The translations under genes were made by a program, and so were the position numbers. Positions 1-8,078 of a DNA stretch of 64,000 bases are shown here, piece by piece. Numbering within the stretch: position 1 is the stretch's first letter; each line of letters opens with the position of its first letter. The notes under the pieces are model-generated. The model saw only the letters and a program-made list of their open reading frames with translations. It was not told the origin of the DNA and made no database searches. Source of the stretch: Bradyrhizobium sp. NDS-1 (GTDB taxonomy: Bacteria > Pseudomonadota > Alphaproteobacteria > Rhizobiales > Xanthobacteraceae); NCBI RefSeq assembly GCF_032918005.1, contig NZ_CP136628.1:1349501-1413500 (forward strand), in the 5' to 3' direction.

Positions 1-521
1 TGCAGCGCCTGACCGAGGAATGCGCCCGCTCCGCGCGCAACGGCGTGCCGTTCTCGCTGCTGGTGATCGATCTCGACGGCTTCAAGACCATCAACGACAC
101 CCACGGCCATGCCGCCGGCGATGCCTGCCTGCAGCACTTTACCCTGATGGCGCAGACGCGCCTTCGGCCCGGCGACATGCTCGCCCGCACCGGCGGCGAC
201 GAGTTCTGCGTCGTGCTGCCGTCCTCGTCCTTGCGCGAGGCCGCCGCGATCGCCCGCCGCGTGCTCGAGGTTTGCCGCCAGGATGCCGAGGCCTGCACCG
301 GCGACGAGATCCCGATCGCGATCTCGATCGGCGTCGCGCAATGGGATCGCGGCATCGGCGCATTCCCGGACCGCTTGATGGCCAACGCCGACCATGCGCT
401 CTACGCGGCCAAGAAGAACGGCAAGAACGACTTTGCCGTCTACGATCCGCCGCCGCCGCTCTCGCCCGAGCCGGTCGGTCCTCACGAGGGCGGGCACAAA
501 ATTCGCCTGGAGCCGTGCTAG
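1..521 (+). CDS. Diguanylate cyclase GGDEF domain, C-terminal part (5' end outside window)
   Basis: The open frame enters from the left edge at base 3 and stops with TAG at 519-521, so only about 172 residues of a larger protein are present. It would make cyclic di-GMP from two GTP. The LLVIDLDGFKTIND block that begins GGDEF domains is followed by an intact GGDEF motif at bases 192-206. Five residues before that motif lies RPGD, which matches the RxxD inhibitory site for product feedback. Both catalysis and allosteric inhibition are therefore expected. The N-terminal sensor domain that would define the signal is not in the window. The C-terminal tail after about base 440 is proline-rich and probably disordered. 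Confidence 0.93.
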   Translation, partial: QRLTEECARSARNGVPFSLLVIDLDGFKTINDTHGHAAGDACLQHFTLMAQTRLRPGDMLARTGGDEFCVVLPSSSLREAAAIARRVLEVCRQDAEACTGDEIPIAISIGVAQWDRGIGAFPDRLMANADHALYAAKKNGKNDFAVYDPPPPLSPEPVGPHEGGHKIRLEPC

Positions 522-545
522 ACCAGCGTCCGTGATTGGATCCGG

Positions 546-1172
546 ATGATGATGTCTCGCCTGCTCGTAGCCGTTCTCGCCGCCCTGTCTCTGATCGTCC
601 CCGCCGGTGCCGAGGATGCCGAACTGACAAAGCTCGCGCGCGCCTCCGGCACGCCCGACATTCCTGGTCTAAAGATCGTCTGGTTGGCGCCGTGGGGCGA
701 CGTCCGCGACGCAAACCCCTGGCGCAACATCATCGTGCACCAGACCGAGGGACCTGCGGGCTCGGCGCGCGGCGGCGCGCAGGCGCAGGCGAAGGCCCCG
801 ACGCGGCGCGGCGTCACGGTGTGGGTCGAGACCGACGGCACGGTCTATTGGGCGGTCGCCGAAAACCTGGTGCCGACCCATGGCGACGGCGCCAACCGCA
901 ACGACAATAAGTACATCGACAATCGTGCGACCTACCGGCAGGTGCTGCGCGACAACTCGATCGGCGTCGAATTCGCCGGCAATTATCCGGACGTGGCGAC
1001 CGGTCCGACCGAAGCGCAGGTCGCGGCGTGGAAGATCCTCGTGAAGGTGTTGCGCGCCCGCTACGGCATCCCGCTCGATCGCGTCTACGCGCACAACTGG
1101 ATCGACTACAAGGACGCGCGCTATTGCGAAGGTTGCTGGCTCGCGACCCTGGCGCGGGTGTGGGGGGAGTAG
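546..1172 (+). CDS. Exported N-acetylmuramoyl-L-alanine amidase (Amidase_2/PGRP-like fold)
   Basis: 208 residues with a signal peptide (hydrophobic residues 5-19, likely cleavage after VPAGA) and one amidase_2-like domain from about 43 to 205. The conserved IIVHQTEG block supplies a zinc-ligand-type His65. A second His183 lies in YAHNWIDY, and RYCEGC near residue 194 is where the third ligand (Cys or Asp) usually sits. Family members cut the bond between the muramoyl lactyl group and the L-Ala of the stem peptide, in the periplasm. The gene starts 24 bases after the GGDEF gene on the same strand and may be co-transcribed. The next base of start choice (MMMSR versus a later Met) changes only the first residues. 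The substrate (cell wall recycling or remodelling) is inferred from the family. Confidence 0.85.
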   Translation: MMMSRLLVAVLAALSLIVPAGAEDAELTKLARASGTPDIPGLKIVWLAPWGDVRDANPWRNIIVHQTEGPAGSARGGAQAQAKAPTRRGVTVWVETDGTVYWAVAENLVPTHGDGANRNDNKYIDNRATYRQVLRDNSIGVEFAGNYPDVATGPTEAQVAAWKILVKVLRARYGIPLDRVYAHNWIDYKDARYCEGCWLATLARVWGE

Positions 1173-1177
1173 AGCTG

Positions 1178-1440
1178 CCTGTCATTCCGGGGCGCGCTTA
1201 GCGTGCGCTGAGAGGCACGCCTGCGGCGCCGACTGCAGCCACAACCATAGCTGTCATCGCCCGGTTCAACCGGGCGATCCAGTATTCCAGAGGCCGGTGT
1301 TGAAGATCTCGCCGCTACGACAACTGCTGCGGTGTACTGGATGCCCCGGTCCCGGCTCCGCCAAGGCTACGCCGAGGCCCGCAGAGTTGCTCGGCGCGCC
1401 GGAGCTTCAGCGAAGGCGGCAAGCCGGAGCATGACACCGA
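1178..1440. repeat. Intergenic repeat mosaic (Bradyrhizobium-type palindromic elements)
   Basis: This 389-base gap holds no convincing gene. It contains a short palindrome with GGGCG arms around 1258-1275, next to ATCCAGTATTCCAGAGG. A second block at about 1395-1430 contains AGCGAAGGCGGCAAGC. Both blocks recur in the other orientation or order at 43170-43353, so they are modules of a dispersed family. The left end, starting CATTCCGGGGCGCG, resembles the start of the repeat near 42370. I see no promoter or RNA gene here apart from the terminator at 1491-1518. Confidence 0.6.
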
Positions 1441-1490
1441 GAGCTGGCTGCGCTGTGCCTCGTTCGAACAGAGCATCACACAGGCAACAA

Positions 1491-1518
1491 AAAAAGCCGG
1501 CGTTGCCGCCGGCTTTTT
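1491..1518 (-). terminator. Bidirectional rho-independent terminator, mainly for rpoH
   Basis: A perfect 12-bp stem (1491-1502 pairs with 1507-1518) with a four-base loop carries A5 on one side and T5 on the other, so it can stop transcripts from both strands. It sits about 44 bases past the stop codon of rpoH, which reads leftward. Confidence 0.88.
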
Positions 1519-1561
1519 CGTCTTTTCGATCCGCCAATCTCTTACTGCGGCGAAGCCCCGC

Positions 1562-2461
1562 TTAGTGCGCGGCTTCCAGCGCGGCCTGCTCGGCCCTTGC
1601 GATCGTGCCCTTGACCGCGGACTGCACCTTCTCGAAGGCGCGGACCTCGATCTGGCGGACGCGCTCGCGCGACACGCCGAACTCGGCGGCGAGGTCTTCC
1701 AGCGTCATCGGCTCATCGGCGAGGCGGCGGGCCTCGAAGATGCGGCGTTCGCGCGGGTTGAGCACGCCCATGGCGCCGTTCAACGCGTCACGGCGTTCGT
1801 CATACTCCTCGTGCTCGGCCAGCATGGCTTCCTGGTTGGGCGTATTGTCGACCAGCCAGTCCTGCCATTCGCCGGCTTCGCCGTCGTCGCGGATCGGTGC
1901 GTTGAGCGACGCGTCGCCGCCGAGGCGGCGGTTCATGTCGATCACGTCCTGGTCCGTGACGCCGAGGCGCTTGGCAATGACCTTCACCTGGTCGGGGCGC
2001 AGATCGCCCTCGTCCAGCGCGTTGATCTTGCTCTTCGCCTTGCGCAGGTTGAAGAACAGCTTCTTCTGGTTCGCGGTGGTGCCCATCTTCACGAGCGACC
2101 AGGAACGCAGGATGTACTCTTGAATCGACGCCTTGATCCACCACATCGCGTAGGTGGCGAGACGAAAGCCCTTCTCGGGTTCGAAACGCTTGACCGCCTG
2201 CATCAGGCCGACATTGCCTTCCGAGACGACCTCGGAAATCGGCAGGCCGTAGCCGCGATAGCCCATGGCGATCTTGGCCACGAGCCGGAGATGGCTGGTG
2301 ACGAGTTGGTGTGCCGCGTCGCGATCGTCATGCTCGCGCCAACGCTTGGCGAGCATGTATTCCTGCTGGGGTTCCAGCATTGGGAACTTGCGGATCTCGG
2401 CGAGGTAGCGAGAGAGGCCGGATTCTCCGTTGAGCACCGGCAAAGTAGCGGTACGGGCCAT
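1562..2461 (-). CDS. rpoH: RNA polymerase heat-shock sigma factor (sigma-32)
   Basis: 299 residues with the complete sigma-70 family layout of RpoH: region 2 (EVVSEGNVGLMQAVKRFEPE, then LATYAMWWIKASIQEYILRS), the RpoH-box-like QKKLFFNLRKAKSKI, and a region 4 helix-turn-helix ending FGVSRERVRQIEVRAFEK. It directs core polymerase to heat-shock promoters. The ATG at 2461 is chosen because GGAGGG lies seven bases upstream; an in-frame TTG five codons earlier overlaps that ribosome binding site. A strong terminator follows. Bradyrhizobium carries several rpoH paralogues. The neighbouring rluD suggests the housekeeping copy (called rpoH2 in B. japonicum), but that number is my inference. No ROSE-type thermosensor is obvious in the leader. 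Confidence 0.95.
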   Translation of the reverse strand: MARTATLPVLNGESGLSRYLAEIRKFPMLEPQQEYMLAKRWREHDDRDAAHQLVTSHLRLVAKIAMGYRGYGLPISEVVSEGNVGLMQAVKRFEPEKGFRLATYAMWWIKASIQEYILRSWSLVKMGTTANQKKLFFNLRKAKSKINALDEGDLRPDQVKVIAKRLGVTDQDVIDMNRRLGGDASLNAPIRDDGEAGEWQDWLVDNTPNQEAMLAEHEEYDERRDALNGAMGVLNPRERRIFEARRLADEPMTLEDLAAEFGVSRERVRQIEVRAFEKVQSAVKGTIARAEQAALEAAH

Positions 2462-2680
2462 ACTGAAGCCCTCCAAAGGTTCAGGCCCCCGATAGCGGCG
2501 GGCCAGGCAGACGACCGCTTTGTTAAAGCCGGCCGTAGCTGCGATGTTCCGCGTTGGTCATTTCCAACGCAGGCGCAATATACCCCATGGGGGGTCAAAA
2601 AGGGAAGGATTGCTGACGTCACGACCCCGTGTGGCAGCTATAACTTTTTGTAATGTAACGCTTTTCCTAACGGGCCTGCG
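2462..2680 (-). promoter_or_regulatory. Probable rpoH promoter and leader region
   Basis: The 219 bases between rluD and rpoH are AT-richer than the surroundings. On the minus strand a 10-bp palindrome CCCCATGGGG (about 2583-2592) directly abuts TATATT (2577-2582). This could be a -10 element, or a sigma-32-like CCCCAT box for autoregulation. No good -35 match sits at the right distance, so the exact start is unresolved. Confidence 0.3.
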
Positions 2681-3688
2681 TCATAGCGCCGCTTTCAGCG
2701 CAGCTTGAAGGAGAAGCAAATCCTCCGGCAAAGGCGCCTCCCAGTGGAGTAATTCTCCGGTCCTCGGGTGCTCCAATACCAGCAAATAGGCATGCAAGGC
2801 CTGCCGCCCCAGCGCGGCCAGAGCGGCCTGCGATTCTGGGCCAAGCTGGTTCGCCTTGGTCTTGAAATGCGGGCCATAGACCGCATCCCCCATGAGAGGG
2901 TGCCCGATATGGGCGAGGTGGACCCGGATCTGGTGGGTGCGCCCGGTCTCGAGCTCGCAGGCGAGCAGCGTTGCGATCGGCTTGCCGTCGCGCCCCGGAA
3001 AACTCTCCAAGATCTCCCAATGCGTCACCGCCTCGCGGCCGCCCTGGCGCACCGCCATCTTCTCGCGCGCATGCGGATGGCGGTCGATCGGCGCATCGAC
3101 GGTGCCGCGATGCCGGCCGGGCACGCCCCAGGCGAAGGCCATGTAGCCGCGGCGCATCGCGCCGGCGCGGCCGTGGTCGGCGAATTGCGCTGATAGCGAG
3201 GCGTGGGCGAGGTCGTTCTTGGCGACCACCATCAGCCCTGTGGTGTCCTTGTCGAGCCGGTGCACGATGCCGGGCCGGCGCACCCCGCCGATGCCTGAGA
3301 GCGAGGTGCCGCAATGGGCGATCAGGGCATTCACCAGCGTGCCGGTCTCGTGGCCGGCGGCGGGATGCACCACCAGCCCCTTCGGCTTGTTGAGCACGAC
3401 GATGTCGTCGTCCTCGAACACGATGTCGAGGGCGATATCCTCCCCCTTCGGCTCCGGCGCAGCCGCCTCCGGCACGTCGATTATGATCGTATCGCCGGAT
3501 GCGACGTGATAAGCGGGGTCGCGGACCGCGGAGGCCTTCAGGTGTACTGCGCCCGCCAGGATCAGGGCCTTCAGCCTCGATCGCGACAGCTCCGGCAGGC
3601 GCGCCGCCAGCACGCGGTCGAGCCGGGTCGAGCCCTCGTCACCGGCGACCACGACCTCCAACCTTTGCGCAGAGCCTGAGCTTTCCAT
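2681..3688 (-). CDS. rluD: RluA/RluD-family 23S rRNA pseudouridine synthase
   Basis: 335 residues from the ATG at 3688. An S4 RNA-binding domain at about 20-80 (TRLDRVLAARLPELSRSR) is followed by the catalytic domain at about 85-330. The active-site motif HRLDKDTTG places the catalytic Asp at 146. LNKPKGLVVHPAAGH, GRTHQIRVH and GDAVYGP are the other family signatures. The enzyme isomerises specific uridines in 23S rRNA. It is followed at 220 bases by rpoH, a neighbourhood I recall from other alphaproteobacteria. The start is uncertain: the frame stays open to 3784, and the ATG has no clear ribosome binding site. Its ATG overlaps the ATG of the divergent gene within one CATG. Confidence 0.9.
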   Translation of the reverse strand: MESSGSAQRLEVVVAGDEGSTRLDRVLAARLPELSRSRLKALILAGAVHLKASAVRDPAYHVASGDTIIIDVPEAAAPEPKGEDIALDIVFEDDDIVVLNKPKGLVVHPAAGHETGTLVNALIAHCGTSLSGIGGVRRPGIVHRLDKDTTGLMVVAKNDLAHASLSAQFADHGRAGAMRRGYMAFAWGVPGRHRGTVDAPIDRHPHAREKMAVRQGGREAVTHWEILESFPGRDGKPIATLLACELETGRTHQIRVHLAHIGHPLMGDAVYGPHFKTKANQLGPESQAALAALGRQALHAYLLVLEHPRTGELLHWEAPLPEDLLLLQAALKAAL

Positions 3689-4031
3689 GACGACGTCTGA
3701 TACCGCTGTTCCCGAACCGACCCCCGAGCAGGCCGCGCTGTTCGCGCGGGTGCGGCGGATGATGCTGATCGCGGGGTTGACCACGGCGCTGGCGATCTGC
3801 GCCGTGCTGATCGCGGTGGGCTACCGCCTTTTCAAGTCGGAGGGAAGGGCGACAGAGCCGGTGGGCGACGTCACCGCCACCCTGCCGAAGGGCGCCAAGA
3901 TCGTCTCGACCGGGGTCGCGGGCGACCGCCTCGTGGTCACGCTGGATCTCGGCGGGGTCATCGAGATCCGCACCTTCGACGCCCACACCCTGAAGCCGGC
4001 CGGACGGCTGAAATTCGCCAACGAGCCGTAA
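3687..4031 (+). CDS. Small membrane-anchored protein, DUF6476-like
   Basis: 114 residues: a short Glu/Pro-rich N-terminus, one transmembrane helix at about 26-46 (MMLIAGLTTALAICAVLIAV), then a compact extracytoplasmic part ending in a beta-rich stretch (VTLDLGGVIEIRTFDAHTL). It looks like the DUF6476 family often found next to rluD in alphaproteobacteria; that name is from memory. Function unknown. It is divergent from rluD with overlapping start codons, so its promoter must lie inside rluD or the true start is slightly downstream. tRNA-Glu follows in the same direction. Confidence 0.75.
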   Translation: MTTSDTAVPEPTPEQAALFARVRRMMLIAGLTTALAICAVLIAVGYRLFKSEGRATEPVGDVTATLPKGAKIVSTGVAGDRLVVTLDLGGVIEIRTFDAHTLKPAGRLKFANEP

Positions 4032-4048
4032 AAGGCACGTCGGGGTCC

Positions 4049-4077
4049 TTGCGGCGGACAAATTTCGAGGTTATTGG
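4049..4077 (+). promoter_or_regulatory. Candidate promoter of tRNA-Glu
   Basis: TTGCGG (4049-4054) and TATTGG (4072-4077) are separated by 17 bases and end 11 bases before the first tRNA base. The spacing is right for a sigma-70-type promoter, though both hexamers are only partial matches. Confidence 0.35.
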
Positions 4078-4088
4078 CTAGCCCTCAC

Positions 4089-4163
4089 GCTCCCTTCGTC
4101 TAGCGGTTAGGACGCGGCCCTCTCAAGGCTGAAACAGGGGTTCGATTCCCCTAGGGAGCGCCA
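4089..4163 (+). tRNA. tRNA-Glu (anticodon CTC)
   Basis: A complete cloverleaf can be drawn. The acceptor stem GCTCCCT (4089-4095) pairs with AGGGAGC (4153-4159). The D arm lies in TCTAGCGGTTAGGAC. The anticodon stem CGGCC/GGCTG closes a CTCTCAA loop with anticodon CTC at 4122-4124. The T arm contains GGGGTTCGATTCCCC. The CCA end is encoded at 4161-4163. It reads GAG codons. A short TTGTCTT/AAGACAA hairpin follows at 4165-4180 and may help end the transcript. Confidence 0.97.
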
Positions 4164-4203
4164 TTTGTCTTTTAAGACAATCTTTCCCTTGATCTCCACT
4201 TGA

Positions 4204-4630
4204 TTGTTCCACCCTTCGGGTGAGCCTTTGGCATTGGCGATCAATATCCGGGCCGACGACGAGTCAGCAGGCGAGATCGAGCGGCCGTGGGATCAGGTTG
4301 CCGTGTTCGGCCACATTTCACATTCGCGATCTACGACGAGCCTGCGGTCGACAAGAAGGCCGCGTGGGACGTCATGCTGGCAGCTGTCGCCGGCGAGACG
4401 CAGTTGCGGATCGCGTTCAACCAAATTCGCTGGTTCGAAGGTTCTCCGCCGGCCCGGCGCTTGGACGCCCCATTGCTCGCTCGGCACTGCCATTGCCGAC
4501 GAACGGCGCGATGATGTGATTGCCTTTGCACGGCGTTTTTGATCGCAGATTTCAAGTGCTGTTCGACGTGGTGGATTGCGTCGCCGCTCCGCCGGTGCGG
4601 GTTATCGCCGAGCGCAAATTACCATCTTAG
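4204..4630 (+). pseudogene. Decayed 2'-5' RNA ligase-like (2H phosphoesterase) gene
   Basis: No single frame is open, but pieces of one protein can be joined. LALAINIRADDESAGEIER is in the first frame. PHFTFAIYDEP through AFNQIRWFEGSP is in another. PGAWTPHCSLGTAIADERR is back in the first frame, and VLFDVVDCVAAPPVRVIAER ends at TAG 4628-4630. The two H-x-T/S boxes (HFT and HCS) are the signature of the 2H phosphoesterase/LigT-like family. The disruptions are a frameshift near 4313, an apparent deletion near 4446, and one extra T in a T run near 4536-4540. The remains encode about 140 residues, against roughly 180 for an intact member. The gene lies directly downstream of tRNA-Glu. Confidence 0.75.
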
Positions 4631-4674
4631 CTGGTCGTCGTCCGCCGCCAATATCACGCCTTGCGAGCGCTCCC

Positions 4675-5658
4675 TTACGCCGTCGTCCCATCGATCGACC
4701 GCCGGATCACCTTCTGCACATCCGCATTCGACAGGAACAGGTCGTGGTTGACGATGCCCCAGCCTTCCGCTGACGCATCGACCACGCGCACGCCGAGCCG
4801 CGCGATGGCGGCTTTTTCCGCTGCGCCGACCCGGGTCATTCCGCCGGCGAGCTGTCCCGACAGCGCCAATGCGCGGTCGTTGGTCGAGGCGATCACGGTG
4901 ATCTTGCCGGCCAGCGGGCCGATGCGTTGCACCGCCGACGAGAACACGTCCATGTCGATGTCGGGTGCGGCGAACACCACCGCGCCGATCTTGCTCGTGA
5001 CCGTGTCGCCGTATCGCCCATAGAGCTGACGCAGGCTCTCCAGCGTCAACATGGTTCCCATGCTGTGCGCGACGATGTGGACGCGGCCGCCGCTCGGCGC
5101 GGACACCAGCGCAGAGAGCACGCGCTCGAATTCGTCGCGCGACCACATCGCGCTGTCGCGGTCATAGGCGTAGTCGAACAATCCGGCCTTGGAGGGCCAG
5201 GCGAATACCATGGTCCGGCCGCGGAACTTGATCGCATCGGAGAGATAGGCGCCATCCAGCACGGCCGTCTCGAACGTCTGCTTGAAGCCGTGCACATAGA
5301 TCAGCACGTCGCCTCCGCCGGCCTGCGTCGCGAGATCGCCGGCGTCGGCTGGGGCGGTTTCGATCCGATCCAGACGCCAGCCCCCGAGCCCAACCGAGGC
5401 GAGAGACAGGCGGCTCTCATCGGGCGCCACCAGCTTGGCCCGCGCCACCGTCATGCTCGTCGCGCGCTCCGGACCGAACCAGGGTTTGGCGCGGGCGCCG
5501 TTCACGGGCTTGCGCGTGGTCGCGACGAGCAATGTGGAATCAACGGAGAGCGACGATGCATCGTAGCGCGCGCCGGTCGCACCGAGCCCGGCGCATCCGC
5601 CGAGCGCGAGCGCGCTGCCCGCCGACATGAGGCCGCCGAGCAGAGCACGGCGTGACAT
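4675..5658 (-). CDS. Lipoprotein-like alpha/beta hydrolase (DUF900 type)
   Basis: 327 residues from the ATG at 5658. The N-terminus MSRRALLGGLMSAGSAL resembles a twin-arginine signal and runs into a lipobox (ALGGC), so a membrane-tethered periplasmic protein is likely. The hydrolase domain (about 90-320) shows VYVHGFKQTFE-type oxyanion region, the nucleophile elbow AHSMGT, an Asp in APDIDMD, and a His in VNHDLFLSN, giving a full Ser-Asp-His set. DUF900 proteins are predicted esterases with unknown natural substrates. An open extension to 5808 is rejected because it lacks a signal and runs toward the dispersed repeat. No partner genes are adjacent. Confidence 0.82.
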   Translation of the reverse strand: MSRRALLGGLMSAGSALALGGCAGLGATGARYDASSLSVDSTLLVATTRKPVNGARAKPWFGPERATSMTVARAKLVAPDESRLSLASVGLGGWRLDRIETAPADAGDLATQAGGGDVLIYVHGFKQTFETAVLDGAYLSDAIKFRGRTMVFAWPSKAGLFDYAYDRDSAMWSRDEFERVLSALVSAPSGGRVHIVAHSMGTMLTLESLRQLYGRYGDTVTSKIGAVVFAAPDIDMDVFSSAVQRIGPLAGKITVIASTNDRALALSGQLAGGMTRVGAAEKAAIARLGVRVVDASAEGWGIVNHDLFLSNADVQKVIRRSIDGTTA

Positions 5659-5889
5659 GGAATGACGGGGGTCGCGTTGCGGAAGATCTTGCACGATCAC
5701 ACGGAACCTTCGGGAACTTTGCCCACATAACGCCGCCCCGCCTCGTCCCTGAATGACAATGGGGGCGAGAAGACGGCGAAGGAGCGTCGTGGATGCAGCG
5801 ACTGGCATCCGCGCCCAGCGCCGGTTCGGAAGCTCGCCGAGCCTGGAGTGCGTGCCGGCACCGACGGGGAGTTCCTGACGTCAAGCGAA

Positions 5890-6490
5890 ACACCCCGATC
5901 CGCTGTCAACCCCTTTTGCCGAAAATATTCCACTTTACCGAAATTCGGATTTGTCGTATGTGTCGGCCATCCCAGCCCACCAAAGGGGCGGTCGTACGTC
6001 GTTTCGAGCGCGGGCTGGGAGTTGCGGTGGACGCGGGCGGCGTTGAAGGCGGAGCTTGCGCGTGCAGGGCGGGATGAACCTCGTGAGCATGCGTGGCCTG
6101 CGAAGACGAACGGCGCCCCTGCGTACGGCGAAACCGTGTGGTCCTGGCCGTCGTTGCCACGGTCAAGTCTGGCGGAGATGCCAGCGAGCCCAACCGGGCA
6201 GACTGCATCATCCAATCCGCGGGGCGAGGGAGGCCAAAGGAAAGGTCGGCTCCCGGGAGAGCGCGGCATAGGCCGTCGAACCATCGCGCAGGGAAGGCCT
6301 GGTTTCGGCTGCCCTGTGTCTCCCTGTGCATTGCGTGTGCATCTGTTCAGCACGGGGGTCTTTACGGGTGCCAGCCGGCGCCCGGCCTTCCCTGCGCCCT
6401 TTCTTTCCGAGAGGGCAAGGAGAAAAGCAAAGCTCGGGCAAACCATGCCGCGAGACCGCGAACGCGTGTTTGCGATGTGCCTGCAAATTG
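5890..6490. repeat. Long dispersed repeat, copy A
   Basis: About 0.6 kb of non-genic sequence that matches 62240-62900 along its whole length. The longest identical blocks seen are 28 bases (5922-5949 and 62266-62293, an AT-rich island) and 26 bases (6121-6146 and 62535-62560). The other copy has about 70 extra bases near 62462-62530. Frames run through it on both strands but carry different interruptions in the two copies, so I do not call a gene. The 5659-5889 stretch to its left holds only repeat-like sequence. I recall such sequences as common in Bradyrhizobium genomes, where they are often mis-annotated as short hypothetical proteins. Confidence 0.8.
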
Positions 6491-6585
6491 ACCTCCCTTG
6501 CGAGCATGCTGCGTCGGCATTGGCGAAGGTAGTCGCTGCTCCCAAAATCTGCCTTGATGCGATCTCTGCTTTCGGGAGTCTTGAT

Positions 6586-8076
6586 ATGAGCGGCTTGGTG
6601 ATCTCTGGCGGCCGGGTGGTGGATCCCGCGAGCGGGATGGATGCTGTCGGGGAGGTGGCGGTGGCGGACGGCAAGATCGTTGCCGTGGGCACGGGCCTTG
6701 GTGGCGCCGAGCGGGTGATCGACGCCACCGGCCTCGTGGTCGCGCCCGGCTTCATCGATCTGCACGCACACGGCCAGTCGCTTCCGGCCGACCGCATGCA
6801 GGCCTTCGACGGCGTGACGACGACGCTCGATCTCGAGGCCGGCGTGCTGCCGGTCGCCTCCTGGTATGAACGCCAGGCGCGGAAGGGACGCGTGCTGAAC
6901 TACGGCGCGGCCACCAACTGGGCCTTTGCGCGCATCGGCGCGATGACGGGCTCGAACGCGGAGAGCTCGCTGGAAGCGTTCGGCAATGCCATGCGCGACC
7001 GCCGCTGGATGGACAACGTCGCGACCGACGCGGAGGTCGCCGGCATCCTCGATCGGCTTTCGCGCGGCCTCGACGAGGGCGGCATCGGCATCGGTATCCT
7101 GAACGCCTATGCGCCGGGCGCCGGCGTGCAGGAGCTGACGGCGGTGTGTCAGCTCGCTGCAGCCAAGGACGTGCCGACCTTCACCCATGTCGCCTTCATG
7201 TCGCGTATCGACCCCGAAAGCGCGGTGGAAGCCTATATCCGCCTGATCGGCTATGCCGGCGCCACCGGTGCGCACATGCACATCTGCCATTTCAACTCGT
7301 CGAGCAAGACCGACGTCGAGCGTTGCCGCGCGCTGATCGCAAAGGCGCAAGGACAGGGCCTGCCGATCACTGTCGAGGCCTATCCTTACGGCACCGGCTC
7401 CACCGTGCTCGCCGCCGCCTTCTTCAGCGACCCCGAATTCGTCGAGCGCAACGGTACCGGTTACGATTCCGTGCAGCGCGTCACCGACGGATATCGCTTC
7501 CACGACCGCGAGGAGCTGTTGAAGGCGCAGGCCGAAGAGCCGTCCTCGCTGGTGCTCTGGCACATCCTCGACACCGAGAACAATGCGCATCATCGCGACC
7601 TGCTCGACATGTCGGTGCTTTATCCCGGCGGCGCCATCGCTTCCGACGCGATGCCGTGGACGACCTCGGACGGCAAGACCTACACCGGCGATGCCTGGCC
7701 GCTGCCTGACGATGCCACCTCGCATCCGCGCTCGGCCGGCTGCTTCACGAAATTCATCCGCGAATGGGTGCGCGAGCGCAAGGCCGTGTCGCTGCTCGAA
7801 GGCGTGCGCAAATGCGCGCTGATCCCGGCAGAGATCCTGTCGCAGAGCACGCCCGCGATGCGCGCCAAGGGCAGGCTCGCGAAAGACGCGGACGCCGACA
7901 TCGTCGTGTTCGACTACGAGAAGCTCTCGGATCGCGCGACCTTCACGGCGATGAACCGTCCGTCGGAAGGCGTGCGGCATCTCGTTGTCAGCGGCCAGGT
8001 GCTGATCGGCGATGGCGTGCTCGATGTGACGGCGCGGCCCGGAAAGCCCGTGCGCCGTCCCGTCGTCGAGGGTTGA
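6586..8076 (+). CDS. D-aminoacylase/N-acyl-D-amino-acid deacylase-like amidohydrolase
   Basis: 496 residues; the ATG at 6586 has GGGAG nine bases upstream. The protein is a typical amidohydrolase: a small beta-sandwich start (ISGGRVVDPASG), the metal motif GFIDLHAHGQ, then a barrel with FTHVAF, MHICHFNSSSK and the late Asp in IASDAMPW, and the sandwich closing strand ADADIVVFDYEKL. Members cut N-acyl bonds of D-amino acids or related amides using zinc; substrate unproven. The frame is open for 738 bases upstream through the dispersed repeat, but that extension is not protein-like. A CobW-type GTPase begins two bases after the stop, so the two are co-translated, suggesting metal delivery to this enzyme. 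Confidence 0.86.
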   Translation: MSGLVISGGRVVDPASGMDAVGEVAVADGKIVAVGTGLGGAERVIDATGLVVAPGFIDLHAHGQSLPADRMQAFDGVTTTLDLEAGVLPVASWYERQARKGRVLNYGAATNWAFARIGAMTGSNAESSLEAFGNAMRDRRWMDNVATDAEVAGILDRLSRGLDEGGIGIGILNAYAPGAGVQELTAVCQLAAAKDVPTFTHVAFMSRIDPESAVEAYIRLIGYAGATGAHMHICHFNSSSKTDVERCRALIAKAQGQGLPITVEAYPYGTGSTVLAAAFFSDPEFVERNGTGYDSVQRVTDGYRFHDREELLKAQAEEPSSLVLWHILDTENNAHHRDLLDMSVLYPGGAIASDAMPWTTSDGKTYTGDAWPLPDDATSHPRSAGCFTKFIREWVRERKAVSLLEGVRKCALIPAEILSQSTPAMRAKGRLAKDADADIVVFDYEKLSDRATFTAMNRPSEGVRHLVVSGQVLIGDGVLDVTARPGKPVRRPVVEG

Positions 8077-8078
8077 CT

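Noticed and set aside
1332..1565. A 77-codon plus-strand frame
   Set aside because: Lies in repeat sequence and runs through the terminator into rpoH; no ribosome binding site.
4089..4630. tRNA-Glu as the attachment site of an integrated element
   Set aside because: I noticed no second copy of the tRNA 3' end and no integrase; the decayed gene downstream is of ordinary cellular type.
5848..6585. N-terminal extension of the D-aminoacylase-like protein
   Set aside because: It runs through the dispersed repeat, has no domain, and a good ribosome binding site precedes the internal ATG at 6586.
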